Below are positions 15,696-23,667 of a stretch of DNA of 64,000 bases, one piece after another. Location: the NCBI RefSeq assembly GCF_021390575.1, contig NZ_JAJEJQ010000001.1, forward strand, positions 1,278,501-1,342,500, written 5' to 3'. This stretch comes from Paraburkholderia adhaesiva (lineage in GTDB: Bacteria > Pseudomonadota > Gammaproteobacteria > Burkholderiales > Burkholderiaceae). The notes below the pieces were generated by a model. That model had not been told where the DNA came from. It did not search any database and saw only the letters and a program-made list of their open reading frames with translations. Numbering within the stretch: position 1 is the first letter of the stretch; each line of letters opens with the position of its first letter. A program made the position numbers and the translations under genes.

Positions 15696-16230
15696 GGGAC
15701 ACCTCCGCTTGTGAGGCTGCGGCGTTGATATCTGCGCTGAGGTCCGACAGGATGGATTCGTGCGTGCCTTCGTGCTGAATCGCCATATCGAGGCAGACAC
15801 GGGCGACACGTTGCGCGCTCGAACCCGCCGGCAACGAGTCGGCCAGCAGCTCCAGCGTCGCGCACAGGTCCGCCGTGTGGTTCTCGACCAGGTGCCCGAT
15901 GCTCGTGATTGTGGTGAGCGCCGAGCGCAGGCTCGCGGCCGGGGCGATTACGGCGGCCTTCACCGTTGCGCTCTTGTCGGTGCCGTCCAGCTTGCTCTGC
16001 AGGAGGTCACCGACCACCGCGACGAAAACGACGGCGTCTTCGGCGTCGATCCGCAAATCGCCGTAGCTTGTCTGGATCGTGAAGCCGCGTTCCATCGCCG
16101 GAACCTGCTTTGCCAATGCGTAGTCGATGCGCTCGGCCTCGGTGGTCGACGGCGTGGTGTCGCCGGTTGCCAGCACCTTATTGACGCGCGCCGCGATGTT
16201 CGCAGGGGTGGTTGCAGATCGCTTACGCAT
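15688..16230 (-). CDS. Small hypothetical protein, 180 aa
   Basis: Starts MRKRSATTPANIAARVNKVL after GGAGG. Helical, with paired hydrophobic helices near residues 75-160 (HLVENHTADLCATLELLADS). No signal peptide and no recognised domain. 8-nt overlap with both neighbours. Confidence 0.7.
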   Translation of the reverse strand: MRKRSATTPANIAARVNKVLATGDTTPSTTEAERIDYALAKQVPAMERGFTIQTSYGDLRIDAEDAVVFVAVVGDLLQSKLDGTDKSATVKAAVIAPAASLRSALTTITSIGHLVENHTADLCATLELLADSLPAGSSAQRVARVCLDMAIQHEGTHESILSDLSADINAAASQAEVSHE

Positions 16231-16561
16231 GGTTGGCCTCCACATTACGATTCGACACGATCTGCCATTCGCAACCAATCGGTATGGCGATGGATTGCGC
16301 ATCCGACGCCATACGGCGGCCCTCAAGGCGCACCGTTATGTAGTTGAGCAATTTGGCCAGCCACGCATCGCTATATGGCTCACTGTTGAGGTGCGAAATC
16401 AGGTCGCGCTCGATGTTCAGCACAGACTCGTTGTCGCCGACAGGCTGCGTGATGATTGTCCCGTCAGCGTTGATCCATGCGAGCACGGCGCGAGCGTTAC
16501 CAGCGGTGTCGAGTGCTTCGCGGACAGTCATGTCCGGCGCTGCCTTTGTCGGGTTACGCAT
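16223..16561 (-). CDS. Small hypothetical protein, 112 aa
   Basis: Starts MRNPTKAAPDMTVREALDTA after GGAGG. Contains a short beta segment (RAVLAWINADGTIITQPVG) followed by helices and ends VEANHA, residues coded by the next gene's ribosome site and start. Unknown function; part of the 8-nt-overlap series. Confidence 0.65.
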   Translation of the reverse strand: MRNPTKAAPDMTVREALDTAGNARAVLAWINADGTIITQPVGDNESVLNIERDLISHLNSEPYSDAWLAKLLNYITVRLEGRRMASDAQSIAIPIGCEWQIVSNRNVEANHA

Positions 16562-17105
16562 GGCGCACCTCCACCGTATAGGAGTACTCAGCGCCGTAGA
16601 AACGCCTAAACGCATCGGGGGTGTTCGCCTGCGATACGAGTGTAGAAATAGCGATGAGAGCCGTGCCGGTTATGTTGAGTGCGTCTTGATACGTGCCGGC
16701 AAGCGCGGCAGCGCGTAAAGCACCGGTAACGATTGAGGGGATGGAGAAAGGGAAAGTGCCCGGCAGGTTCGCCGGGTCGCCAGTAAAAGTTACTTCGGTT
16801 CGGTCAGGTCGATGGTCGCGCCCATTGAGCGCATCCGGTTCAAGACCTTCTCGATCATCTCTGGTGATAACTCCAACTGCGCAGCCATCGTGAACAACAT
16901 GTGCGAACTCATTTGCCTCGCTGTCGCGGGGTTCGGGTTGGTGTACTTGCGCCAGTGCTGATCTCCCGCCAGCCAGGCAAGTTCGGCCATCTGTTTGCCG
17001 GTAAGACCAAGCTCCGATTTCAATTCGGCCAGATCCTCTGGCGAAGGTGGTGTGTATTTGATGGGCATGTGTAATCGCGCTGCACGCGCTGAACGTGTGC
17101 TTCAT
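16554..17105 (-). CDS. Overlapping ORF with conserved-looking C-terminus
   Basis: The last ~75 residues (TFPFSIPSIVTGALRAAALA onward, ending VEVRHA) look coding and end with the same 8-nt overlap as the neighbouring genes. No ATG, GTG or TTG is present in this frame after the HTH gene ends. The only upstream in-frame start is the ATG at 17105 (MKHTFSACSAITHAHQ), which has a GAGGATG ribosome site and lies below a good promoter. Using it would make this ORF span the whole HTH gene in another frame; a -1 shift out of that gene is the alternative. Confidence 0.45.
   Translation of the reverse strand: MKHTFSACSAITHAHQIHTTFARGSGRIEIGAWSYRQTDGRTCLAGGRSALAQVHQPEPRDSEANEFAHVVHDGCAVGVITRDDREGLEPDALNGRDHRPDRTEVTFTGDPANLPGTFPFSIPSIVTGALRAAALAGTYQDALNITGTALIAISTLVSQANTPDAFRRFYGAEYSYTVEVRHA
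16790..17068 (-). CDS. XRE-like phage regulator, 92 aa
   Basis: Reads MPIKYTPPSPEDLAELKSEL, then LGLTGKQMAELAWLAGDQHW, a pattern seen in small helix-turn-helix proteins of Burkholderia prophages, with a helical C-terminal half (HMLFTMAAQLELSPEMIEKV). It probably binds DNA. It has no visible ribosome site; translation may depend on the 17105 start just upstream. It is nested within the reading frame of the 17105-16554 ORF. Confidence 0.75.
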   Translation of the reverse strand: MPIKYTPPSPEDLAELKSELGLTGKQMAELAWLAGDQHWRKYTNPNPATARQMSSHMLFTMAAQLELSPEMIEKVLNRMRSMGATIDLTEPK

Positions 17106-17160
17106 GGTTTCATCCTCACGGGATAAGCGGGACTCGCGGGTGCGTTTCCCAAGTGCGATT

Positions 17161-17189
17161 AAACTAGCTCCATTGGGGCTGATAGTCAA
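17161..17189 (-). promoter_or_regulatory. Leftward sigma-70-type promoter
   Basis: On the - strand: -35 TTGACT (17189-17184), 17-nt spacer, -10 TAGTTT (17166-17161). It precedes the 17105 start and could drive the small-gene/primase operon. Confidence 0.6.
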
Positions 17190-17202
17190 GTAGTAGGCCA
17201 TG

Positions 17203-17430
17203 CTATCGCCCCTCCAGCACATACAGACCAACGCGGTGGCGCTCGCCGGCTTCGGTGACGCGCCATACCCACGACGTCGTGATGCAGTGGCCGAGCTTGC
17301 GCAGTTCGAAGACGCGGCGGGGCACGTGAAGAATGTCGAGCTTGCGATAGGCGCTCACGGTATCGACGGGGCCGCGTCGCAAGGCGCGCAGGAGGCGGGC
17401 GCGCTGGGCTTCGGCGCTGTTCTTATTCAT
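17203..17430 (-). CDS. Winged-helix-like small protein, 75 aa
   Basis: Starts MNKNSAEAQRARLLRALRRG and continues PVDTVSAYRKLDILHVPRRV, a compact winged-helix-like pattern common in phage regulators. Overlaps the ORF6N gene by 8 nt, so translation is coupled. The specific target is unknown. Confidence 0.7.
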   Translation of the reverse strand: MNKNSAEAQRARLLRALRRGPVDTVSAYRKLDILHVPRRVFELRKLGHCITTSWVWRVTEAGERHRVGLYVLEGR

Positions 17431-18094
17431 CGTCGCCCTCCACCGGAAACAGTCCGAGCTGCGGCGCTTCGCCTTCGAGCTTCGTCGTGTTGCGCTCGAT
17501 GCGCGTGAAGTCGCCGGGGGCGGCGCTGCCCGCAACGTAGCGAGCGCCGAAGCTGTCGGCGTTCGAAACATCGCCTTTGGACATGTGGGGCAAAGAACGC
17601 ACGCCCGTGTAGCGGCTCATAGCCTTGTAGGCGCGTGGGATTGAAATCCCGCGGGAGGCATTCATATCCACGGCGCGGTGCAGAAGGCGGGAGCGGTCGC
17701 GAACCGTGCTCGGCGCGTCGGCAGGTTCGAGCGACGTCGCGCGCTGGCGGAAATAGCAGTCCTCGAGCGTTTCGAACACATCCCAGGCGGCGTCCGTTTC
17801 CAGCATCTTCGCGTGACGCATCGCGCCGCGCTCGGTCCAGAAAATCATGCTTCGAGCCTTTGGCGAGATTTGTGACTTACTCAAAGTGACCCGCAAATTT
17901 TTGAGATCGTCGCCGAACAGCTTGAAATAGTGTTTGCCCGCCTCGAATCGGTCTGCATTGCGGCTGTGGTTGACCTGAATGTTGATCGGCTCTGTGCCGT
18001 ACAGCTTCGCCAGTCGCTCGGTCGTAATGACGCGTTCGCCCATCCAGATGATCGGAGTGAGCGTGGCGGCCGTGATCGCGTGGGTCGTCGCCAT
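17423..18094 (-). CDS. ORF6N-domain phage regulatory protein
   Basis: 223 residues. Residues 10-100 carry the ORF6N/KilA-N-type domain: IIWMGERVITTERLAKLYGT, then NIQVNHSRNADRF and GKHYFKLFGDDLKNLRVTLS. The rest is a charged C-terminal region ending LGLFPVEGDDE. Such proteins bind DNA and act as phage regulators or antirepressors. It is 3 nt downstream of the AlpA-like gene, so they are coexpressed. Confidence 0.85.
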   Translation of the reverse strand: MATTHAITAATLTPIIWMGERVITTERLAKLYGTEPINIQVNHSRNADRFEAGKHYFKLFGDDLKNLRVTLSKSQISPKARSMIFWTERGAMRHAKMLETDAAWDVFETLEDCYFRQRATSLEPADAPSTVRDRSRLLHRAVDMNASRGISIPRAYKAMSRYTGVRSLPHMSKGDVSNADSFGARYVAGSAAPGDFTRIERNTTKLEGEAPQLGLFPVEGDDE

Positions 18095-18097
18095 CGA

Positions 18098-18520
18098 TCA
18101 GCCCTCCGCGCCGGTAGCGAGTGCCACGGCGGTGCGCTTGCGGGCTTTCGGGGGCGTTGCTGGCGGATTGCCTTGTGCATCAGCGGGCAGCCCGGGCGCA
18201 CCCGGAGCGTGGTAGTCGTTCGGGCTTTCCATCCAGCGCAAAAGCTCGCGATTCGACCAGCCAACGCAACGCGGGCCACCGAGCTGGACGCGCTTCGGGA
18301 AGCGGCCCACCAGCTCGCGCTGGCGCACCCATTCGTGCGAGCAGGGGACGATGTGCTTGAGCTCAGCCCAACGTGTGTAGCCGTCAACCGGCAGTGTCAG
18401 ACGGTCTGACTCTGCGCCAGCTTTCGCGGGGAGAGGGGCGCGCGCCGGATCGACTGAGGCAGCCTTGATGTGTGCGGATGCGTTGCCGGTCGGCGTCGCC
18501 TTCTTGAATTTCGCGGACAT
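18098..18520 (-). CDS. AlpA/excisionase-like regulator
   Basis: 140 residues from the ATG at 18520 (AAAGG upstream). The central winged-helix part reads GYTRWAELKHIVPCSHEWVR, then GRFPKRVQLGGPRCVGWSNR and ELLRWME, the AlpA/excisionase pattern. These proteins activate the integrase or assist excision. The N-terminal ~45 and C-terminal ~35 residues are Ala/Pro/Lys-rich extensions beyond the usual ~70-aa AlpA length. It is the first recognisable regulator of the leftward run. Confidence 0.85.
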   Translation of the reverse strand: MSAKFKKATPTGNASAHIKAASVDPARAPLPAKAGAESDRLTLPVDGYTRWAELKHIVPCSHEWVRQRELVGRFPKRVQLGGPRCVGWSNRELLRWMESPNDYHAPGAPGLPADAQGNPPATPPKARKRTAVALATGAEG

Positions 18521-18546
18521 ATTCAAACCTTTGGGGTTGGTTGAAA
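18520..18546. promoter_or_regulatory. Inverted repeat at the AlpA-like gene start
   Basis: TTCAAACC and GGTTGAA form an imperfect inverted repeat directly over the start region, a possible operator for autoregulation. No clear promoter hexamers were found with it. Confidence 0.35.
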
Positions 18547-18609
18547 TGTCCGCAGCGTAAAGACGGGCGAGACTATTGAAACGGGACGTAACTCCCGAAT
18601 TTTTTCTCG

Positions 18610-19662
18610 TTATGTCCCGGCAGCGCGTTTCCGGAGTGGCCGCACATCGTCGCGCGTCAGTGGTTCCCTCAGGTCGAGAATCGCAGACACGAAGCAGGCG
18701 ACGACATCGTCAAGCGGGCTTCCGTACCACCCGTGCATCCAATCCGATAGCGCCTTCGTCAACACCCGGACACGCGGGTCCCCGCTGCGCGGTCGAGCAA
18801 TCTGCGGCGTTGCACTGGCCTGGCCGTCCATCTCATTAGCGAAAGCAGACAGCAGGTCGCACAAACTGGTATCCCGCACCTCGTCGCAAAGCCAACGCAA
18901 CCGGTCCACCGCCGGCAGTTCGTTCCATGGCGGGGTGTCCAGCGGTTCGTCATCAGGATCGTCATAGCCTGATTCACGTTGGTCAGGCTCATAGGTCATC
19001 GATGGCCAGGAATAGGCCGGGACAAATGCGAGATACAGCGGTCGAGTCTCGCCATCCTTTGCCCGGAGGCTCAGGTTCCTCGCTGCGAAATGAGCGCACA
19101 GAAAATCGGCAGCCAGTCCCGGGCCGCCCTCGTGCCCATTAATCGCATCGATCAGTTGGCGCGCCAGCTTCGCCACGTGCTGCGCCGACTTCTTCGTCTG
19201 CGTGGCACTTTGCTTCGGGAGATAGGTAAAATCGCCTTTCAGTTGAGAGTCAATCTCGGTCAGCAGCAAACCGCATATGCTGTCGCCTTTCACGTTCTGC
19301 GCCCAACGCTTCTTGGTCAGCGGCCCGCGTCGGTCTTGGGTCGCGATGACCTTCCACGCGCGCCGCATGTCTGGATACGTTGCCAGCCGGAGCAGGCGCA
19401 TCCGTTCGCGTTCCAGCCTCTGCAGTTGGTGATCAGTCGGCTTGCAGTGCGGGCATGATGGGTTCGAGCAATCTGGATGTGGTTGCGCGATCAGCTCATC
19501 AAGCCCGCTGTATTGGCGCGCCAAAGCGGTAGCGGACATGTTCTGCGCCAGCTTCCTCACAAGAGCATCGGGCACCCAGTCCGGCAGCTTCAACGCGGCC
19601 AAACGGCCGTACCGTCGGTTGCGCCGATCCAACAAGAGATTGGCGTGCTCGTCATTACCCAT
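18610..19662 (-). CDS. Hypothetical element protein, 350 aa
   Basis: ATG at 19662 (MGNDEHANLLLDRRNRRYGR) with AGGGA upstream. A CxxxxCxxC cluster near residue 70 (CSNPSCPHCK) suggests a zinc-binding site. A long helical middle and an acidic patch (YDDPDDEPLDTPPW) near residue 240 follow. I do not recognise the family. It is the outermost leftward gene at the right side of the element. Confidence 0.7.
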   Translation of the reverse strand: MGNDEHANLLLDRRNRRYGRLAALKLPDWVPDALVRKLAQNMSATALARQYSGLDELIAQPHPDCSNPSCPHCKPTDHQLQRLERERMRLLRLATYPDMRRAWKVIATQDRRGPLTKKRWAQNVKGDSICGLLLTEIDSQLKGDFTYLPKQSATQTKKSAQHVAKLARQLIDAINGHEGGPGLAADFLCAHFAARNLSLRAKDGETRPLYLAFVPAYSWPSMTYEPDQRESGYDDPDDEPLDTPPWNELPAVDRLRWLCDEVRDTSLCDLLSAFANEMDGQASATPQIARPRSGDPRVRVLTKALSDWMHGWYGSPLDDVVACFVSAILDLREPLTRDDVRPLRKRAAGT

Positions 19663-20595
19663 TGCATCCCTACATGCAAAGCCCCTCATGAGGAACCGCG
19701 CCAGCCGGGTAAGGGAGCCCGCTTTTGGGGGATCAGCCTAGGCGCGGTTTGATCGCAAACCATTGCGGACAATTGGCAACTAGTGGGCAAGATTCTAGAC
19801 CGGAACCTGAATCCTTCTCATGTATTCCGATCAGCCATGTCGAAAGTGCGCGCCTGTGGATAACTCTCAGCGAGCCTCGGTTGGGGGTCTTTTTGGGGGT
19901 TCTTTTCGATTCGAGAAACGGCAGATTCCCGCCCATCAAGGCCGAACGGGCGCAATTCAATTACGGTCCCCGCACCACCATCGCGCAACGCAGCGCGTTG
20001 TGGCTATGCGGTAGCAGGTCAAAGCCAGCCAGGGCTTTCGTGGCAACCCGGGCTCTGTTAAAGGAAGGAAGCCGGAGCGCAGCCAGAACCGGCCGCTTTT
20101 GCGCCTGACTGTGCCACGGTTTGTACCGGCGGGCCGGTGACGAAGCGACGGCGCTCGGCGCAGTCGACGCGGCAACTGTTCTGCGCGAAATCAACCTCTA
20201 CTTGCAAGTATTCGGAAATCCGTCTCCCCGGACGATACGTTTCTGCGCGTGCTGCTCGCTGCGACGCAGGTACGCCGTGCGTTCGGTCATTCGCCTGGTG
20301 AGCCTGGTGTAGTTCGGGGCACTGGTAGGGAGCGTACAGGTCGGTGAGCGTCGCACTGGATACCAGTCGCGCGCATCCAGATTATCCCGTCCAGTCGCCT
20401 TAACGGCGTCGGGAAGTTTGTCGCCCACCCTTGGCCACGGGAAATTGCTGTGGACGTTGGTCGCGGCGTCGCGATAGCGGCTTTTCAGTATCTCGCAAAC
20501 TACTAGCATCCACTAGTTATGCGCCGTGCTGTTCACGATGACGAAACGGGAGGATATTCCGCCATACGGTGGCGAGCGGCGTCGGTATCGTCGTG
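19663..20595. other. Gene-free element boundary region
   Basis: No supported gene in ~930 bp. It holds a perfect DnaA box (TGTGGATAA, 19855-19863) and, 20 nt further on, paired G-runs around 19880-19900 (TTGGGGGTCTTTTTGGGGG). By recollection this resembles sequence next to tRNA-integrated elements. The right attachment site may be here, but its partner is outside the window. Confidence 0.5.
19855..19863 (-). promoter_or_regulatory. DnaA box
   Basis: TTATCCACA on the - strand, identical to the consensus DnaA box. It is a single copy, so function is uncertain. Confidence 0.5.
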
Positions 20596-20792
20596 CTGCC
20601 GCGCATCTCGGTGACCGGGATGAAGCCGCACACAGGCGGTATTGACTGTGGGCTGTTTCGCTACGTGCCTTTCGACGAACCCGTACCCGATCGCCTCATG
20701 GTGCTCGCGTGGCGCGAGAGCTTAATGCGAACGGCGACTATTGAGGTTGCCCACCGAGGCGGCCTGACCGGGTGCGAGCCGTGATGTGAATA

Positions 20793-20820
20793 CAAAGGCC
20801 GGACATTTGTCTGGCCTTTG
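20793..20820 (-). terminator. Hairpin after lipoprotein copy 1
   Basis: CAAAGGCC/GGCCTTTG stem extended by GGACA/TGTCT, 12 bp after the stop of the copy-1 gene. The same structure follows copy 2. Confidence 0.55.
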
Positions 20821-20831
20821 CGGTTGGGGGA

Positions 20832-21626
20832 TTACTGGGCGTACCCGGTCAGCGTGAAGTTACTGTAACTGCCAGGGATCTTCGTTGGCATCGCGTTGAA
20901 GTAGTACGTTTTTCCAGCGACCACCGGTCTTACCATGGTAGGTCCTCCATCGGTGTCCATGTCTCCGCCGCTACCCTGCGGGTTTGTATACGACACCAGA
21001 GTGACGTCGCCAGTACCACCAGTGAGCGTTGCGGCGAGCTGCGTTGCGCCAGCTGGTACGTTGAAAGTAAACATCACATTTTCTAGCCACGGATTGCTCC
21101 CGCTGATTCCGTACATTGGCTCGCCGATATTGAGCGGGATGGAGCTGTTCGGCTACGGGCCAACATAGGTGTTCAGCGTGACGTTGCTATAGCCCGACCT
21201 TGTGCCGACCATAATGTAGATGGTTTTCGGCGCGGTGAGGGCGGGGAAAACCCATTGGCAGGTCCGGTCGCTTACGCACCTGTATGTACCATCAATAACC
21301 CCGAAAGTGGAGCTTGGGCTCAATGTCAGAACCGGGGTTCCCGTGCCACCTGCTGCTTCGACCTTTATGGCCGTTGATCCTGTTGGAAGCGTGAGCGCAA
21401 ACCGCGGTTCCGTTTCTCCCGTGTTGAGCGTCAGGTTCGCTGCGGATTGCCCAGGCTGTATCGTTACATTGAAGGGGCTGTAGCTGGTCTTCGCTACCGA
21501 TTGCGCCACTGAATTCACTGGATTCGAGCCGCCACCACAGGCTGTGACGGCCATGGCCCCGCAAATCGCCGCCGTAAGCGCCGCCATGCGAGCGCCGAAT
21601 AAAAGGCCTTCTTTAACGTATATCAT
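20832..21626 (-). pseudogene. Lipoprotein with two PPC-like domains, broken by one amber codon
   Basis: The frame runs from MIYVKEGLLFGARMAALTAA to the stop at 20832 with one internal TAG at 21153-21155, where copy 2 has CAG (VGPQPN against VGP-stop-PN). Ignoring that codon, the gene is about 264 residues and colinear with copy 2. It has a lipobox (VTAC), then two beta-sandwich repeats of pre-peptidase C-terminal (PPC) type, each ending YSNVTLNTY or YSNFTLTGY. The truncated product of 157 aa would keep domain 1. It may be a recent nonsense allele or a suppressed stop. Confidence 0.85.
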
Positions 21627-21642
21627 TAATAATCCTTATTAA

Positions 21643-21682
21643 ATTATATTGACTCTCAGGTTCGTTTTCGCCTGTGAGGCGA
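21643..21682 (-). promoter_or_regulatory. Upstream region of copy 1: -10 box and inverted repeat
   Basis: TATAAT on the - strand (21648-21643), about 15-25 nt before the start, with AAGGA as ribosome site. A TCGCCT-gtg-AGGCGA inverted repeat (21668-21682) overlaps the place of the -35 box. Both are kept in copy 2 (inverted repeat at 23124-23138). Confidence 0.5.
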
Positions 21683-22065
21683 GCGCTTAGCCATAGGGGT
21701 ATCGAAAAAATATTCGTCAAACCTAAGGCTATTTTCGAACGTACTAAGGTTTGTGAAACATGTCAATCGGAGTGATAAGTTAATAGGGCGAAAGATAAGA
21801 AAAAAATAAGACGACAGATGAGGCGTCGCAACTCACTCGAGAAAATTTGCAGATTCCCATAAACAATGGAATGCTAAATTATGTGTATGGCATTTCATCT
21901 ATCGACGAATGCGCAAGGCGGCCGGGCATGCAGTGTAAGATTCCAGTACACGTGTTCGATCTTCGATAACTAAGAATGCCTAAATTATGCGAATACGTGA
22001 ATGATTTATCGTGAAACGACGATTGCGCCTAAAGTCGGATCCCGTTTCGCCTCTGGAGCGGAACG
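21683..22065. other. AT-rich gene-free part of unit 1
   Basis: No gene seen. The sequence is unusually AT-rich for the window and aligns loosely with 23139-23667 of unit 2. Confidence 0.5.
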
Positions 22066-22260
22066 CTGCCGCACATCTCGGTGACCGGGATGAAGCCGCA
22101 CACAGGCGGCTTTGACTGCGGGTTGTTTCGCTGCTTGCTTCTCGACGAACCCGTACCCGATCGCCTCATGGTGCTCATGTGGTGCAAGAGCTTTATGCGA
22201 ATGCGGGTTATTGAGGTGCGTGCCGACGCCGCCTGACCGGGCGCGCGGCGTGATATGAGG

Positions 22261-22288
22261 CAAAGGCCGGACTTCTGTCTGGCCTTTG
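22261..22288 (-). terminator. Hairpin after lipoprotein copy 2
   Basis: CAAAGGCC...GGCCTTTG stem, same position relative to the gene as in copy 1. Confidence 0.55.
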
Positions 22289-22299
22289 CGGTTGGGAGA

Positions 22300-23082
22300 T
22301 TACTGAGCGGAGCCGGTCAGCGTGTAGTTGCTGTAACTGCCACCGTTCACTACTGCCATCGGGAAGAAGTAATACGTTTTCCCAGCGACCACTGTTCTTA
22401 CAATGGTATTGCTTGGGTCGGCGTACATGCCGCTGAAATCAGTCAGGGACTCGTTCACCACCAACTGGCCGCCACCATTGCCGCCACTGAGCTTTGCGGC
22501 GAGCTGCGATGCGCCAGCTGGTACGTTGAAAGTAAAGTACACGTCAGTCGCGACCGGTTCGCTGAGTCCGGACAGCGGTTCGCCGATATTGAGCGGAATG
22601 ACCTTGTTGGGCTGCGGACCAACATAGGTATTTAGCGTCACGTTGCTATAGGACGATCTTGTACCCACCATGATGTAGACGGTTTTCGGCTGGGTGAGGG
22701 CGGGAAAAGCCCATTGGCAGGTCCGGGCGCTTACGCACGTGAATTCCGACGTCGAAGTCGAGAAGTCGGAGGCTGGGCTCAAAGTCAGAATTGGGCTTCC
22801 CGTGCCGCCTGCCGCTTCGATTTTTACGACAGTTGATCCTGCTGGAAGCGTGAGCGCGAACCGCGGTTCCGTTTCCCCCGCGTTGAGCGTCAGGTTCGCA
22901 GCAGATTGCCCAGGCTGTATCGTTACATTCAAGGCGCTGTAGCTGCTTTTCGCTACCGATTGCGCCACCGAATCTACCGGATTCGAGCCGCCACAGGCTG
23001 TGACGGCTAAACTCCCGCAAATCGCTACCGTAAGCGCCGTCACACGAGCGCGGGACAAGAAGCCTTCTTTAGCGTATATCAT
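22300..23082 (-). CDS. Lipoprotein with two PPC-like domains (intact copy)
   Basis: 260 residues. Signal peptide with lipobox (LAVTAC) near residue 30, so probably membrane-anchored and facing the periplasm or surface. Two repeats of PPC type: residues ~60-155 (RFALTLPAGSTVVKIEAAGG ... YSNVTLNTY) and ~170-260 (FTFNVPAGASQLAAKLSGG ... YSNYTLTGS). PPC domains usually sit at the end of secreted proteases; free-standing pairs without a catalytic domain are less common. A lipoprotein subtilase with a similar C-terminal domain is encoded at 52954, but no link beyond similarity is shown. Confidence 0.8.
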   Translation of the reverse strand: MIYAKEGFLSRARVTALTVAICGSLAVTACGGSNPVDSVAQSVAKSSYSALNVTIQPGQSAANLTLNAGETEPRFALTLPAGSTVVKIEAAGGTGSPILTLSPASDFSTSTSEFTCVSARTCQWAFPALTQPKTVYIMVGTRSSYSNVTLNTYVGPQPNKVIPLNIGEPLSGLSEPVATDVYFTFNVPAGASQLAAKLSGGNGGGQLVVNESLTDFSGMYADPSNTIVRTVVAGKTYYFFPMAVVNGGSYSNYTLTGSAQ

Positions 23083-23301
23083 TAATAATCCTTATTAAAT
23101 TATATTGACTCTCAGGTTCATCTTCGCCTGCGAGGCGAGCACTTAGCCATTGGGGTGTCGCAAAAAATACGACTAAACCAAAGGCTGTTTTTGAAACTAC
23201 TGAGATTTCGTAAGCGTGTCAATCGGAGTGCGAAATTAATAAGGCATCAGATAAAGAACGCGCCGGATAAAGTACGGCAGAGCAATCGAGAAAATGTGTA
23301 G

Positions 23302-23571
23302 ATGACTATAAACAGTGGACTGGTAAATTATTCATGTAGAACTATTGCTATGCATATCGCATGGGACTTACTCGATTTGGTTGGCCTGCCTTACGTATCG
23401 ACTGATGTTTATGTGCATGCAATTGTCGATCCAATAAGTACGTCGTTTCTGAAATGTGGTCTGGAAATGCCAATCTTCATGGAAGAATTAGATTTCAAGC
23501 AGGGCGATGACTACGCAACGTGGCCACGAATGCAATGTTTAACTCCGCCGAATTTGTCCAGCCTGCGATAA
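23302..23571 (+). CDS. Possible 89-aa hypothetical protein
   Basis: Reads MTINSGLVNYSCRTIAMHIA and includes GLPYVSTDVYVHAIVDPIST. No good ribosome site, and the start lies in duplicated, otherwise non-coding sequence. The interior is absent from unit 1, so it could be an insertion of foreign coding sequence. Weak call. Confidence 0.3.
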   Translation: MTINSGLVNYSCRTIAMHIAWDLLDLVGLPYVSTDVYVHAIVDPISTSFLKCGLEMPIFMEELDFKQGDDYATWPRMQCLTPPNLSSLR

Positions 23572-23667
23572 CGCAGTAAGCCTAAGCTATGCGAACCAAT
23601 GAATAATTTCGCGCGGAACGGCGTTTGCGCGTAAAGTCGGCTCCCTTTTCGCCTATGGAACGGGACG

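Larger units (their letters stand above)
20596..22065. repeat. Tandem duplication, unit 1
   Basis: Matches unit 2 (22066-23667) across the downstream segment (CATCTCGGTGACCGGGATGA near 20602 and again near 22072), the hairpin after the gene, the lipoprotein gene and the AT-rich upstream region. Offset is 1470 bp at the left edge. Confidence 0.85.
22066..23667. repeat. Tandem duplication, unit 2
   Basis: Second copy of the 20596-22065 unit, about 130 bp longer because of divergent sequence around 23300-23570. Confidence 0.85.

Noticed and set aside
20569..22263. Repeated 70-85-codon frames in the duplicated units
   Set aside because: Frames are not kept between the two copies, so the repeat there is unlikely to be coding.
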